Program-made: the position numbers and the translations under genes
Part shown: positions 11,309 through 24,100 of the stretch, one piece after another
Position numbering within the stretch: the first letter of the stretch is position 1
Layout: each line of letters starts with the position of its first letter
The notes under the pieces: generated by a model
The model's database searches: none
The model's input: the letters and a program-made list of their open reading frames with translations, nothing else
Told to the model about the DNA's origin: nothing
DNA from: Panax quinquefolius
Lineage: Eukaryota > Streptophyta > Magnoliopsida > Apiales > Araliaceae
Direction of reading: 5' to 3'
DNA length: 64,000 bases
Assembly: GCA_020205615.1 (NCBI GenBank)
Contig: CM035156.1
Coordinates: forward strand, 19,371,128 to 19,435,127

Positions 11309-14300
11309 CTACTGCTCAACTGCAATTCCAGTTTCGTCTGCGCGAGGGGGTCTCCATTTGCGATCAAAGGGACTTAGCTGGACTACTTTTTGAGTCTTTA
11401 ATCTCTCATCAATCAGCTCCAGTAACTCTTGCAAGCCAACTCCCATTATGGCAGATGTTTTTACATGTGGAACAGATTCAGGTCGACACTGGGAATCTTT
11501 ATTAGTGATTCTGCAATCTTCAGAGGAATCTTTTGGTGGACCATCATGATCACCGCACGTCTCTTGTCCATTTCCTGATGCAAGCCAACCATCAGAGGAA
11601 TCACCTTGATCATCATACATCATCCCTTCAGGATCTCCTGGTGACTGCTCACGCTCTATATTATCATCATATTCATCCAGGTCCTCTCCAGATAACTGCT
11701 CAATCTCAACATCTTCGTCTTCTGCACTAGAATAACTACGGACTATTTCTTCACTATATTCATCAACGCCCATCTCCTCTTCTCCAATATCAATCTGGGA
11801 AAGTTTCAAAATAAATATCAATTTGTGCATTATGATTAACTTTAAGCTTCATTTTTCACCACTACTTTCTCTGGAAGAAGGGTGGTGTGAAGAAGTTGTG
11901 AGGACAATGAAGTAGCACCTTATTCCAAACTTCAATCATATTTTGAAGCTTCTCCTTGGACACTCCTAACTGCACAAGAACTTGCATTACAGTTTCCCGA
12001 TGCTCATCGAGATTCGGAGCACTTGAATCTAATACATGCTGCAAAGGGACAACCCAGTTTTGCTTATGTAAAGTAGGCAGGAAAGGAAAATGATAAATAG
12101 AAGCAGTGTCCAAGCTTAACTCTGAAAGAGAATGGTATCAAGGAAATAAATGTGTCAAAGAACAGTGAATAAAAATAAATCCTTTTAGTTTCTGTGTTTC
12201 TTGAAATAAATTTTCTAGCAAGTACATAAACAAGAAAACCTATGTACGACATCACATCTATATCCACACTTGCAGACATGAAAACATAAATCTTAGTAAC
12301 ACCAGCAGGAGGAAAAAAGGAAAAATCACCATACCACAAGGAGGTCAGCTTCCACCACTTCTTCCAAGGTGGCATGAAATGCTTCTACCAACTGCAACAA
12401 CGAGTCATATTGGTTATAAAGAATTCTCCCTCCGTTCAACTTTACATGACATGATGGAAACCGTGATTGTGGCAAGGAGTTCAAGGACGTAAAGTTGAAA
12501 TTTTTAGATATAATATTTTTTAATTTATTAAAACAATAAGTTAGAAAAAAATTACTCCTCCGTTCCAAAATGTAGGATCAAGTTCAACTTTTCAAAGTCA
12601 ATTTTAGATATTTTCAAAATCAAAATTGATGTGATTCATTTAACTTTTGAAAACAATAAATTAGTTCATATTAATTAGATAGTTTATAACTTTCATAATT
12701 GTATTGTTTAAAACTAAACAATTTCATATCAATTTTGAATTTGAAAATTTCTCATAATGTAATAGTTGAGTTTCTTAAAATACATGCATAATAAAGGTTT
12801 ATATCCATGCCATTCAAAGTGGAACTGAGGAGTTACAAAAATGATATTATTAGGAAAGCATGACTTCACATACTACTACTAGTTACCTGCACAGGCAACT
12901 CTGATATAAATCCTACGGTGTTACTAAGAAGCACTTTCCTCCTGTACATTTTATAACCTTCGATCACAACAGATAAAAAATACAAGAAAATGTAAAAGAG
13001 AGAATAACATAAACACTACATATTACCCTGATGGCAGAACAACACTTCTTAGTTTAGGATCAACTGTTGCAAACAGTCTGCACAATAAGAATCACATGAC
13101 AATAAGAAACGAGAGGGGAAGAGAGAAGAGGAATTGAATTTAACTCACAAAACAAAGCACAACGCTTTACAGTCTAAATGCCACAATTATTAGTAGTAAA
13201 CTAAATTACCGATCATCACAGTAGAGATAACTGTCTGATAGTGAACTAACTATTGTAGATTTTCCCTGAAAGAAAGAAAAAATTGCACCACCATATTAGG
13301 TTGTTTGCAAGGTTGAAAATACAACACAATTTACATATTTTATTCCACCTACAGCATTTGTGTACCCAACAACAGCTACAGTGGCCATGTCTTGGCCGTT
13401 TGTGCTTCCATGCCGCTTGCGAGAAGCACGTTGTAAAGCTCGTGTGCGACGGACCTCTTTAATTTCTGATAATAATTGATTCCGACGTTCTATGATTCTG
13501 AAATCGCACCACTAATTAAAGAAAATTTATATATACGTGCAAGTCATTATGCTATCAGGGTGATTAAGATACTATATACAAAATCACTAAATAATAAATT
13601 AATGGCAATGTCCAGTAAGGAAGACATCTGTGGTTCAAGTATATAACACTTGCTCATGTAAAATAGGCAGCCACAATAATCTAGTTTTTCATCTAAAGCC
13701 CCACCATAAGCCAAATGCTTTCTAAAGTAATGCAAATCTGCCTAATGTAAACACACATAAGTATGCCCAGTCTGTTGCTCAGAGAATAAGGTTGAGAAAG
13801 GTTGGCCAAAATAAATAATTTCTATAGAAAACGTGGCTACCTAATATACAATTTAAAAGGCAATCACAACCTCAAAGATGTGTGTCTGAACCCATGATCT
13901 GGGCCAAAGCCTACCTGAAGTAAGATTTCACATGATTTCTTTAGAAGATGTTGCAACCTAATATATAATTTCAAAGGCAATCATCACCACCTTAAATTAT
14001 TTATTTAATCATTTTCTTAAGGCTTTGCCTCAAAAAAAAAAAAATTATTATTATTTTTGTATGCCTCTCACATGGAGACATAAATACATAACTTTGGATT
14101 TGACATCAGAGATTGATTTCTATCAGAGCTTCCTCCTAGGACATATATCTTTTATTTTGGGAAGGTTAAGCTTTAATTAGAAATTCTCCCAGTACATATT
14201 ATTGTCACGTAAGTAGTATTATATACTGTCAATTCCAAACAATGACCCATGACATGATTGTTCAATTATAAAGAAAACACCAATCATTCTGATCAGTAAG

Positions 14301-16560
14301 TATGTTTTCCAGTTTCATAAACTCAAATTTAATAGAGAAACATCCATTCTGCGGAAAAATTATCAACCATCTATTATTAAAATAAGTTCAGTTTAGTGTC
14401 AATGAGCAAACCTTCGACGTTGTAGCTGTAGTTCAGTTTCTCCAGCACCACTAATAAAACCGCGTCCTCCACTTCCTCTCCTGCAAATCATAAACTATCT
14501 GTATACTAAACTTTTAACTGCATAGTCTACTTAACCAGGAGATTTGAAACTAATGATGAACTGTGAATTAATTGCTAGATATTCAAGCAAAAAAATTACC
14601 CTCGGGCACTAACGACTTCAGTTTCTCCAGTTGAACCAAAAGAATAACGTCCACCAGGACCACGTACACGAACAAGTCTGCTTCTCTTGTACATTAGAGC
14701 AGCTAACTCGGCCTAGAATGGATACAGGATTGCATACACGACCAAAGATTTAAAATTATTTCCACAGGAAAATAAAAAGGAATACAATGTAGTGATAAAT
14801 TACAGACCTGTAGTTTTCCTTCTTTGGTCTGGGCATGAGCATTAAATATCTCTATTATGAGAGCCACACGGTCCAAAACAGGTTTTCCCCAATCTCGCTG
14901 GTAGTTAAGCAGTATCAATAGAAAAACAAAAACATTTCTTTCAAAACACAAGCAACACAGTTAAGCAAGTTTTGACTGGCTTACTGGGAAAAGTGGATTA
15001 ATCGAACGGCTAAACTTACCTCCAGATTCCGTTGCTGAATCCCAGTTAGAATCGCATTTACAAATACAGCATCAAAACCATCCTGTTAAACAACACAGAC
15101 GTGGGCATATTTCCCTTGTAACATGCTATAATATTTGTATTTGAAGTAGAATATCAACTAATAATGTGTGGTAAATTTAAAGGTCCTTACTTTAGAGTCT
15201 ACTGCATTTAGATGGCATTTAACTGTTTCCACTGTCCCCGGTCCAAAATACGTATCTGCCACATTAGAAAAAACAGATACATATATCAAAATAAGAGCAA
15301 CTTAAACAGAAAAGAACTTAGAGCAACTTTAGCAGCATTTTTGTGTCAAGTGTTTCTTGTTCCCCGTAACTTTTCTGCCGTTTATCACACCATGATTTTA
15401 TATTCTTTTGGCAATTATTTCCATTATGTTTGTTAAAGGCTTGCATAAATAAAATTCAATTTTCTGTGACTCTACAGCTACAATGTGATTACAATGTGAT
15501 TACTATATGCAACTTTGTGGGGTCAATCGATGACTGTTGCTTTATAATGCAAGGTAAATTTTAAAAATTTAAGTATTATATATAAATTGAACTAAAATTT
15601 ATAAATTTTCTATTATACGGGTCAGAAAAATTTAGAACTTTGTAAAAATTTTAACCATAAGAATATCCTCTCAATATGTTGAAAATAATAATCTAATTTA
15701 TATTATTTTAAAAAAAATGGTAATGGGATTATTCAATATAAGTATATACTATATATTATTACTTATTATATTTTCATTGTAATATATATTACATATAGAG
15801 AAGCTTGGCTCACTTAAAATAGATGTTTTGTTGAACAAGGAATTGAACATAATTACAAATGAATTAAGAATTTATTGTTAAATGTTCTTTTCATGTTTGA
15901 AGATTTTCCTAGATGAAAGAACTAAGCCACAAGTTACTTTATGTAGTTTCTTTTTACATGGGATTTATAATATACAATATATGCAAATTCACTTCACTTC
16001 TGCTTGAATGCCAATCATAGCATTCCAGAATAGTCATTATTTAAGAAATAAATCGAATTACCAAAGTTGAGCCTCTAGCAAAAACATACAGAGACAACGG
16101 TATATGACCCCTTGTATGCACGGAACGCCTGGCCTAGCAAAGAACCTCCCCAAACGGGAAGCGTAACAGGGGGAAAGGCCTATCCGCTCTAACCAAGACA
16201 GCCAGGAATAACATAACAATAAAGACAGTTATAGAAACCCACCCACCTGCGCGAGGCGATCGGGCAGCTGGGTTCTGAAAAACAACATGTGAGGGTAATT
16301 CTTTATCGGTATAGGAAATGCCCTCTCTTTCATCTTCGAGTGAATTTGCGAGATTCAGAGCTTCAGCTTAACTTAGAGTTCAAAAGGGTGTCCGGTCGAA
16401 GGCGTGGCTGGACGACGAACAACTTGGGAGGACTATCCGGGTCTCTGTTGTCCTCCTCGCAGTTGACGCCTCGGTGTCTCTGTCGCGTCGGCAGATGTGA
16501 AAAGGGGGAAGAAAGAGAATTGTGAACCGGGATTAGGGTTTGAATGAGGGAGCTGCGCAT
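11309..16560 (-). CDS. HFLX: Organellar GTPase HflX (At3g49725-like), with an apparent exon 1 frameshift
   Basis: Thirteen exons on the minus strand: 16560-16247, 15255-15191, 15082-15020, 14897-14808, 14712-14600, 14480-14412, 13497-13353, 13265-13210, 13077-13027, 12941-12887, 12391-12335, 12038-11919 and 11794-11309. All have GT/AG borders and agreeing phases, about 560 residues. HflX binds the 50S ribosomal subunit and hydrolyses GTP or ATP; eukaryotic forms work in organelles, and the Ser/Arg-rich N terminus here looks like a transit peptide. Visible parts: HflX N-domain (FVVQPRLRPD, TYFGPGTVE), a glycine-rich segment and SGAGETELQLQRRR coiled coil, G1 GYTNAGKST split by intron 7, G3 NTVGF, G4 NKID across exons 12/13, a long acidic insertion (EDEDVEIEQ) and C-terminal SAIMGVGLQELL. 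In exon 1 one extra base near 16366-16369 moves the frame after FVVQPRLRPDTLLNSKL; all later exons fit the second frame. This may be a sequence error or a real lesion. Confidence 0.9.
12551..12836. mobile_element. MITE in HflX intron 10
   Basis: The left end reads TTACTCCTCCGTTCCA. The reverse complement of the right end reads GTAACTCCTCAGTTCCA. This gives a terminal inverted repeat with TA at the borders around about 250 bp of AT-rich DNA, fitting Stowaway. A second CTCCCTCCGTTCAAC-type terminus at about 12425 suggests that this element sits next to, or inside, the remains of another copy. Confidence 0.65.
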
Positions 16561-18181
16561 GTGAGATATGACTCAGCATTTTAGTTTTGCTTCTTCAATC
16601 TTCTCGACTGTGTGTCTGTGTCCGCTAGAATCTATCTAATGCAACACAAAATTGACCATAAATTTGCCTATTTATTTTTTCTAATGGAGGAGTTCTTTGC
16701 AAAATATATAAAGCATTTACACTACATTTTTAGTTGGGGACGAAAAGAAATGAATATAAAACTTAATTTATAATTAATACAAAAAAGAAAATAAAATTTG
16801 TATTTTTTTTATTTCATGTTGTTACTTGGTTTATAATGAAAAAATTTTAATTTTATATTTAAGTTACATTTATATTAGTTTGGAAAAATATATACACAAT
16901 GCTTGTTTAGTCGCATTAATTACGGTTTTTGATGATATAATTATTGTTCAATCAATCATCACAAGATATTTTTGGTCTTATATCGACTGTCTGTCATTAT
17001 AAAAAAAAATCGTCATTATAAAAAGACACGATCAGATACTACTACAACAAGAGATATATATATAACTCTATTAATTTTATTAAAATATTTAATAACAAAT
17101 AAATTAAACAAAAAAGTTAAGTTTCCAACTCTCTCTTTTTTTTCTTTGCTAATTTTAAAACTCAATAACAGAATGTAGTAAAAAATAAAAAGATGGTTAA
17201 AAGTGCTCAATTAATTTTTCAGTCGTGAAGAGCGCAAGGGACTCACATTCACTCGTTTTTGAGTTTGGAGAGCGCAAAATTAGGGACTTAAAATTTTTTG
17301 GAGATAAGGTTTAAAATTGAGGAAAATATCAAAAATTTATCTATTAAAAAAGGATAATATAGAATTATAAAATATTACCGGTCCTTTTAAAAACTTAATA
17401 AAAGTGGCTTTTCATCTAATTAAAAAACTCGTAATTTAAATTTAAAATTTTTTCTTTTCATCCAAAAACTTCTAAAAAATTGTAAGGTTTTGTAAAAAAT
17501 CAAATTTATCTTGAGAAAAAAACATATTTCCTTAATTAATACTTGCATAAATTTAATTAAGTTAAAATTTTAAAGTTCTAAACTAATAAATTTCGTAAGA
17601 AAATGAAATTTTAGAATTTAGTTTTATGCAACAAAGTAGTATATATAGTGAAGTGAAGTGATGTGATGTATACACAAATGCTACTTGTATATTTGATAAT
17701 AATCTAAGTTTAAAACCCACACTCACCTAACAAACTCCCGCTCAATATATTAGATGAGATTAGAGATATTAATTAGGAATGTAGATATTATTAATGTTGG
17801 GTTATAAAATTTATTGCTTATATTAATTATATATCCTCCAGCCGAACGACAGCGACTAGGATCCTTGTCCGACAGCGAGGGCGTAAAAAAAGTGTGGTGG
17901 TCCTGGTCCTGGTTCTATGTCTTGGCTACAAGTTGGCAAGTTTCAAAGTTCCCTCCAAAATTCTCCAGTGCTAGTAGTGTTTGTTCGATCGACTTCCCGC
18001 ACATAACCCTCCATCGATCAACATCTCATCAATATATACCTATTACCTATTACCTTCCTTCTCTCTCCAGTCCACTTACAACTATATATGGACGTTAGCC
18101 AAATCCCCTCTTCACTTGCTGGCAGTTTCTTGTACATAAAAATTCAACCAGAGGCACAAAATCAGGCAAATTAGAGATTGT
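16561..18181. other. Divergent intergenic region between HflX and CNNM gene A
   Basis: The HflX gene reads left and the CNNM gene reads right, so both promoters lie here. Very AT-rich, no coding exon seen. A pyrimidine-rich leader (CTTCCTTCTCTCTCCAG near 18055) precedes the CNNM start, and AATATATACC near 18030 is a possible TATA box for it. Confidence 0.5.
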
Positions 18182-21100
18182 ATGGGTGCAGCACAGAACA
18201 ACTCTGCGGTCGGGGACAATAGTATTACCCTTAATGATCATAGCACTAGTATAAATATAATATACTACAAGTGCTGTGAACCACACTTCTTCCTTCGCAT
18301 CATAATAATCGTTATGTTAGTGATGTTTGCTGGGATGATGTCTGGACTCACACTGGGCCTCATGTCTATGAGCCTTGTTGATCTTCAAGTTCTTGCCATG
18401 TCCGGAACTCCCAGGGACCGCCTTCACGCTTGTATGTATTATGCTCTATACCCCCTCCAATTTTCCCCAAACAAATTTTCATAAATCTTCCTTCTAAATT
18501 CTCTGTTGTTGCAAGGTGACATATATTAGGTTAGTTGATCCCAAGTTGTTGGAGTTAGGTTTTGTTGAGTTAATTCTGAGTATTGAAATCAAAGAGATAC
18601 ATATTTTGAATACAAACTGCAATCTGATTTAAAAGTCTCCCATGGGTTTTACGGTAATGCCTCTGTTGGTTAATATATATGATGATCAAGGCTTCCAAGG
18701 AAAAATAATTTTCATCTCTTTGTGTCACTACAGCAAAGATTTTGTCAGTTGCCAAGAGACAGCATCTATTGCTTTGCACTCTTTTACTCAGCAATGCCGC
18801 TGCTATGGAGGTTGACATTAAAACGGAGTATATTTTGTACTATTTTAGTGACATATAACCTAGGTACTTGACAGGCATTTTTTTTTGTGTCAGGCACTTC
18901 CCCTATTTCTAGATGCTTTGGTTCCAGATTGGGGTGCTATTCTTATCTCAGTGACATTGGTACTTTTTTTGGGTGAGGTCAGCTTCATAACTTGGTTATG
19001 TTTTTTTCGTAGCTGCCGCACTTGTATTCTGTTTTTTTCCAGTGGCTTAAGATACTTAATCAAGGAGCTCCTAAAGGTAGGAAACACTGAAAGTTGGAAC
19101 TAAATTTCATGCAGAGCGCAAACGATATGTATTATACCTGCCTGTCCTAACATATTAGTTCATAATAACAAAATTTCCCTGTACTTCCAACCCCAAATGG
19201 CAAATAATAAATAAGCTGAACTTTTTAAGGTAATATTTATCACTTTACCCTTTTTGCTGTGAACTGATTGATATGTTCATTTTCACACAGATTATACCAC
19301 AATCTGTTTGTTCCAGATATGGTTTGGTTATTGGTGCAGCATTGGCTCCAATTGTCCGTGTTCTTGTTTGGATTTGCTTTCCTGTTGCATATCCAATAAG
19401 CAAGGTGGATTTTCTAAGATTTGTAGTTTTGCCACTGGTCCTTTCATTACATATTTGTTAGTTGAGCAATGGAGTCTGATGTTTATTAATTTCTTTCATT
19501 TAAATCCGTGTTATTGTTTATTTTTGGCAGCTATTGGACATTTTGTTGGGTAAAGACCATGTAACTCTTTTTCGTCGATCTGAGTTGAAAACATTAGTTG
19601 ATTTTCATGGTGATGAGGTATGTTTCTTGTTATTGATTTTAATGTATGGAATCTTATTAATTGGATGACTTTGTTATATTTATTCATGGTAGACTTTTTC
19701 TGATGAAATTATGTGTTGCATATGTCTTGCATTCACTCCAACACACAGCCTCGTGTGAAATGCTTCCATTTGAAACCTGGGCTATGGATCGGAGGGCTGA
19801 CCACTGCACCTTCTTCCCCTTTTTTCTTATCGATTTGTTTACGTAATTATGTATATAAAACTTTCTATTTTGGGTACTGCGTATGAAAGGAGGTGTAATC
19901 TTAAGCTTTTATTGTGTTGACTACTCTTCGTTTTCTATAAAACAACTGGAGAAGGTTGTGTAATCTTCTTGTGCAGCAGGTCTCTTGCTGCTGTCTTTGC
20001 CTGTGGATGTAGGCTTTTGAGCCAAGCTATGTAAACTTGGTGTCTTGTATTGCTTTTGCTGGTCATTTTACTTTATACATATTTCTTTTTCTTTATTTTG
20101 ACTGTTAATCTCCATGTTTGTGCCTGTAGTTTATTCCCCCATTTTATATTGTTCTGACTATATGCATTTGGCCAACTAATGAGGCCATTTTCTTCCTCCT
20201 GGTGGGTAACTAGGCTGGAAAAGGTGGAGAACTATCACGTCACGAGACAACAATAATTGCTGGAGCACTTGAACTCACAGGGAAAACAACAAGGGATGCT
20301 ATGACTCCCATATCCGAAACATTTGCTGTCAATATTAATTCAAAGCTTGATAGGTACTATATATTTGCATGGGTGAATAGAGTAGATTCTTTTTGGATTA
20401 TTTGTTTTTACACATGTGAGATGCATAACATATCCATGGTATGTAACTCTGTGGCAGGAGTTTGTTGCATCATATTTTGGAGACTGGACATAGCAGAGTG
20501 CCAGTATATTATGAGCAACCAAAGAACATAGTTGGACTTATTCTGGTAAATGTATTTGTCCACATTTCGATTAGTAATGGGGTGTATCCAACCCCAGCTC
20601 TTTTTACTGCAAATTATATAACTGTCATCTTCTGGGTATAGCAACATTGGTAATTAATCAATTTCCTTAGCTCTATATTCACACAGTTGCCAGAGAATAT
20701 GATGTAATTTGGGGTTAGGGTTTTTGAGAGTTATCTCTACACGTTTGTATTCCTTTCTTTGATTAATGGATAGAGATCCATATTTCACCCATATTTCTTC
20801 AGGTATTCATAGATGTTATAGGAGGTCACTACAAACATCACCTCATTGTATTTTTCACTTGACATTTACTTGCAAATTGCAGGTAAAAAATTTAATGACC
20901 ATCATTCGAACAGATGAGGTACCTATAAAGGACGTTCCCATTCGCCGGATACCAAGGTACTTTTGAAAATTTTCAATGCTCAAAACACCAATATCATGAG
21001 TAGGAAATATTAAAAGATCAATCTGAATTGATCTTGGAAGCAAAATTTCAAGAAATTTTGTCTGTGTCATCTCTGTTTCAATTGGGGCCATCTGTGGCAA

Positions 21101-24100
21101 ATAATCCGTTATTGCTTTCTTCGCTTTGATTGAATACGGAGCTCATGTTTCTGTGTGTGTCTCAACCCTGTGTGCGTTGTTTTTGTGCATGTGCAGCTGA
21201 AGGCTGATGATGTACATAATTAGTCTGACATTTGGGATTTTGATGTAGGGTCAAGGGTGAGCATGGTAAGATTTTATGCGATTCAAAATAAAAATTGCAC
21301 ATAAAATCGTTTTGATGTTAAATCAAAAACTGTAGTATGAAACCGTTTGTTTCGGTGCGAAAGTGATTTCTATTGAATGAATGTGGTTTGATTTCAGCTT
21401 GAAAACCAATTGTAAAATAATAATAAACATATTATACTTTTCAAATTCTAAATAAATCGTTTGCTAGTTTGTTACTATAAATAATACTCAACCACAAGGA
21501 GTTAAATTCTTAAAAACCAATCACAAATTAATTCAAAACTTCTAATTCTTCAAATCAAAAAATACTTAAATTATTACAATACAACTATTGTTTCAAACTT
21601 AAAGTCTTAAACTATACAAAATTACGGAAGTGGTTAGTATGGAGTTTATTTTGGAGTAAGTTGGTTGAATAATCGACACATAGAATCTTGCCGGGTTGTA
21701 TGTGTGTCAGTATTCTATTGGCCAATTGACCAATTTACCCCAAAATAAACTTCATGCTAACCGGATCCCAAAATTACATATTCCAAAATTAAATTTACAA
21801 ATAAAAAACTTAAAAAACTATAAAACATACACAAAAATATGAGAAATATTAAAAACTTTGAACTCTAACTGGTGTGGTAGATGCAGTTTATATACCAAAA
21901 TTGCAACCGAAAGGGGTGTACGTGATTTTTCTATGGAAAAAATGGGAGCTGTCGTTTACACTTCTAAATTAACCTCACTTTCACTTTACAAATTTAAATA
22001 ATTAGCACAATAGTAAGCAAGGATCGATACCACAGAGAGTGATTTATTTTATATTTATCCTATGATTTCTAATGAAAGAGGATTTTGAATTAATTAATTA
22101 AATTAACAAGAATAAACTAATAAGAATAAACAATGAATAAAAAGCTTAAGTTCTTCAGTTCAGTATCACCTTTTTACAATAATAGATTAATTAAGTGTAA
22201 CATTATTTACCCTTCAATGAAACTAATAGTCCTAGGTAACAACAAGCTCTACTACAAACTCCCCTTAGATTGTCACACAAAATGAAACAAGCTCTTCACA
22301 AGATTCTAACAATTATATAACCTAGAATAAGCTCTCTAGATTTAATATAATAACAAAGATTAAGAACTAAGGAATTAGACTATTCCAAGCAACAAACACA
22401 TAAGCTCGGATTGTTTAACTTGTCTTCTGATAATCATAGCAATACTCAAAAGCTTGTCCACAATTAGGTATTACTAATTACTACTTGTGATTAGAAACAA
22501 TATCAATTACACGTAATATTATTCCTTGATCTAGCATATGATATTTGTTAACCAACTCAATCCTCAGCAGAAAATCAAATCAGCTTAAACCAAATAGCAT
22601 TCGAAATTAAATCAGATTATCAAGAATGAATTTCATGTGAGAAGGAATAAATAATGAATACTCAATTAACCATTAATTATAAATAAGGTTCAACATCCCT
22701 TAGAACTGAATAAAAATAACTTAGCTCATGTCTTCAATCCTCCAATGTTGTAGATGAGAGAATGTAGTAGATGATTGAATGAATAAAACATTGACTCTCA
22801 TCCTCTATTTATAGTGCTAGACAAAATCCTAAATCCTATAGGATGTAGAAATTCAAATCCTAAAAGGAATTACAAATCATAACTAGTTTCCATAAAGAAA
22901 TAGAATTCAATTTGGAAATAAATCTTAGTCTAAAGGAAATCCTAAAGCTAATAGAAATATCAATCCAATTCCATGTAGAAGTCTACCAAAATCAGATTTA
23001 GAAACTTTTCAATAATCCAAGATTTCGATTTTCCGCTCAAATTCATTGCAAGGAATTTTTATTTCCCCTTCGCATAATGTCCTTTGGTAAAACGAGCATA
23101 ACTTTTGATCCAGGAGGATTTACGGGGCCTGCTACTTATCAAAACGAAGATATCGACGAGATCTACAACTTTCATTCTTTGAGAATCGACAGAATCGCTC
23201 TGAATAAAGGTAGAAATCGGGCTCCAAGTGATCATGCTATGTAAATTACAACTTCCAAACTTTGAGGTTCAACGTCCGCTTAGTAAAATATCATAACTTT
23301 TTTCGTATGAACTCCGATTGGGACGATTCAAGATGTTCCGTAAAGCTAAAGAAGAGCTCTACCATAAAATTCAAGTCCCAAGCTAAGAACATGCATCCAA
23401 CTTAATGCTAAAATTTTGCAATTTTCTTTTTTCCTCATTTCACTTCCAATTCTTTCCTCAAATCATTAAACACCTTAATAAGCTCATATACACATGAAAC
23501 ATGCAATAAAACTAAATATAATGGAATCAAAATAAATGAATAATATGCACTCATCAAATTTTCCCACACTTAGCCTTTTACACGTCCTCGTGTAAACCAA
23601 AGTTTGATTTCCAAAAATTTATTCAACCATAGTGTCAAAAGATTTCAAGATACAAATAATGACTATCAACACTAAATTTGCATAAATCTAATCAACGCCT
23701 TTATCAATTAACTCATAATTACCAACTTTATCATTTCACCAATGAATTTCATTAAATCAAATTGAGCCACATAAGTAACTTTCCCAAAATCATCATACTT
23801 ACTCAACTTAGTTACCATGGAGCAAAAAACCGCAAGCATTAATCGACTCATAACCAAGAATAAATTTTTCTTGCTTTTTAATTTTTTTCATAGAACCTTC
23901 TTTTTAGCACGTATAAATGTATTTTCATGCTTCTTCTTTTTTTTCAGATGTTTTTTCTCGACATGTGCAATGTCTCCTTTTTTAGCTTTTCGAGAGTTAC
24001 CCATTAGCTGAACTTTCCACCAACGACTCCCCAAAACCAGATGATCATAGGGAGCTAGGTGTAGAGACACCCCTAAGGGCTTACTTATTCAAGTAACAAA

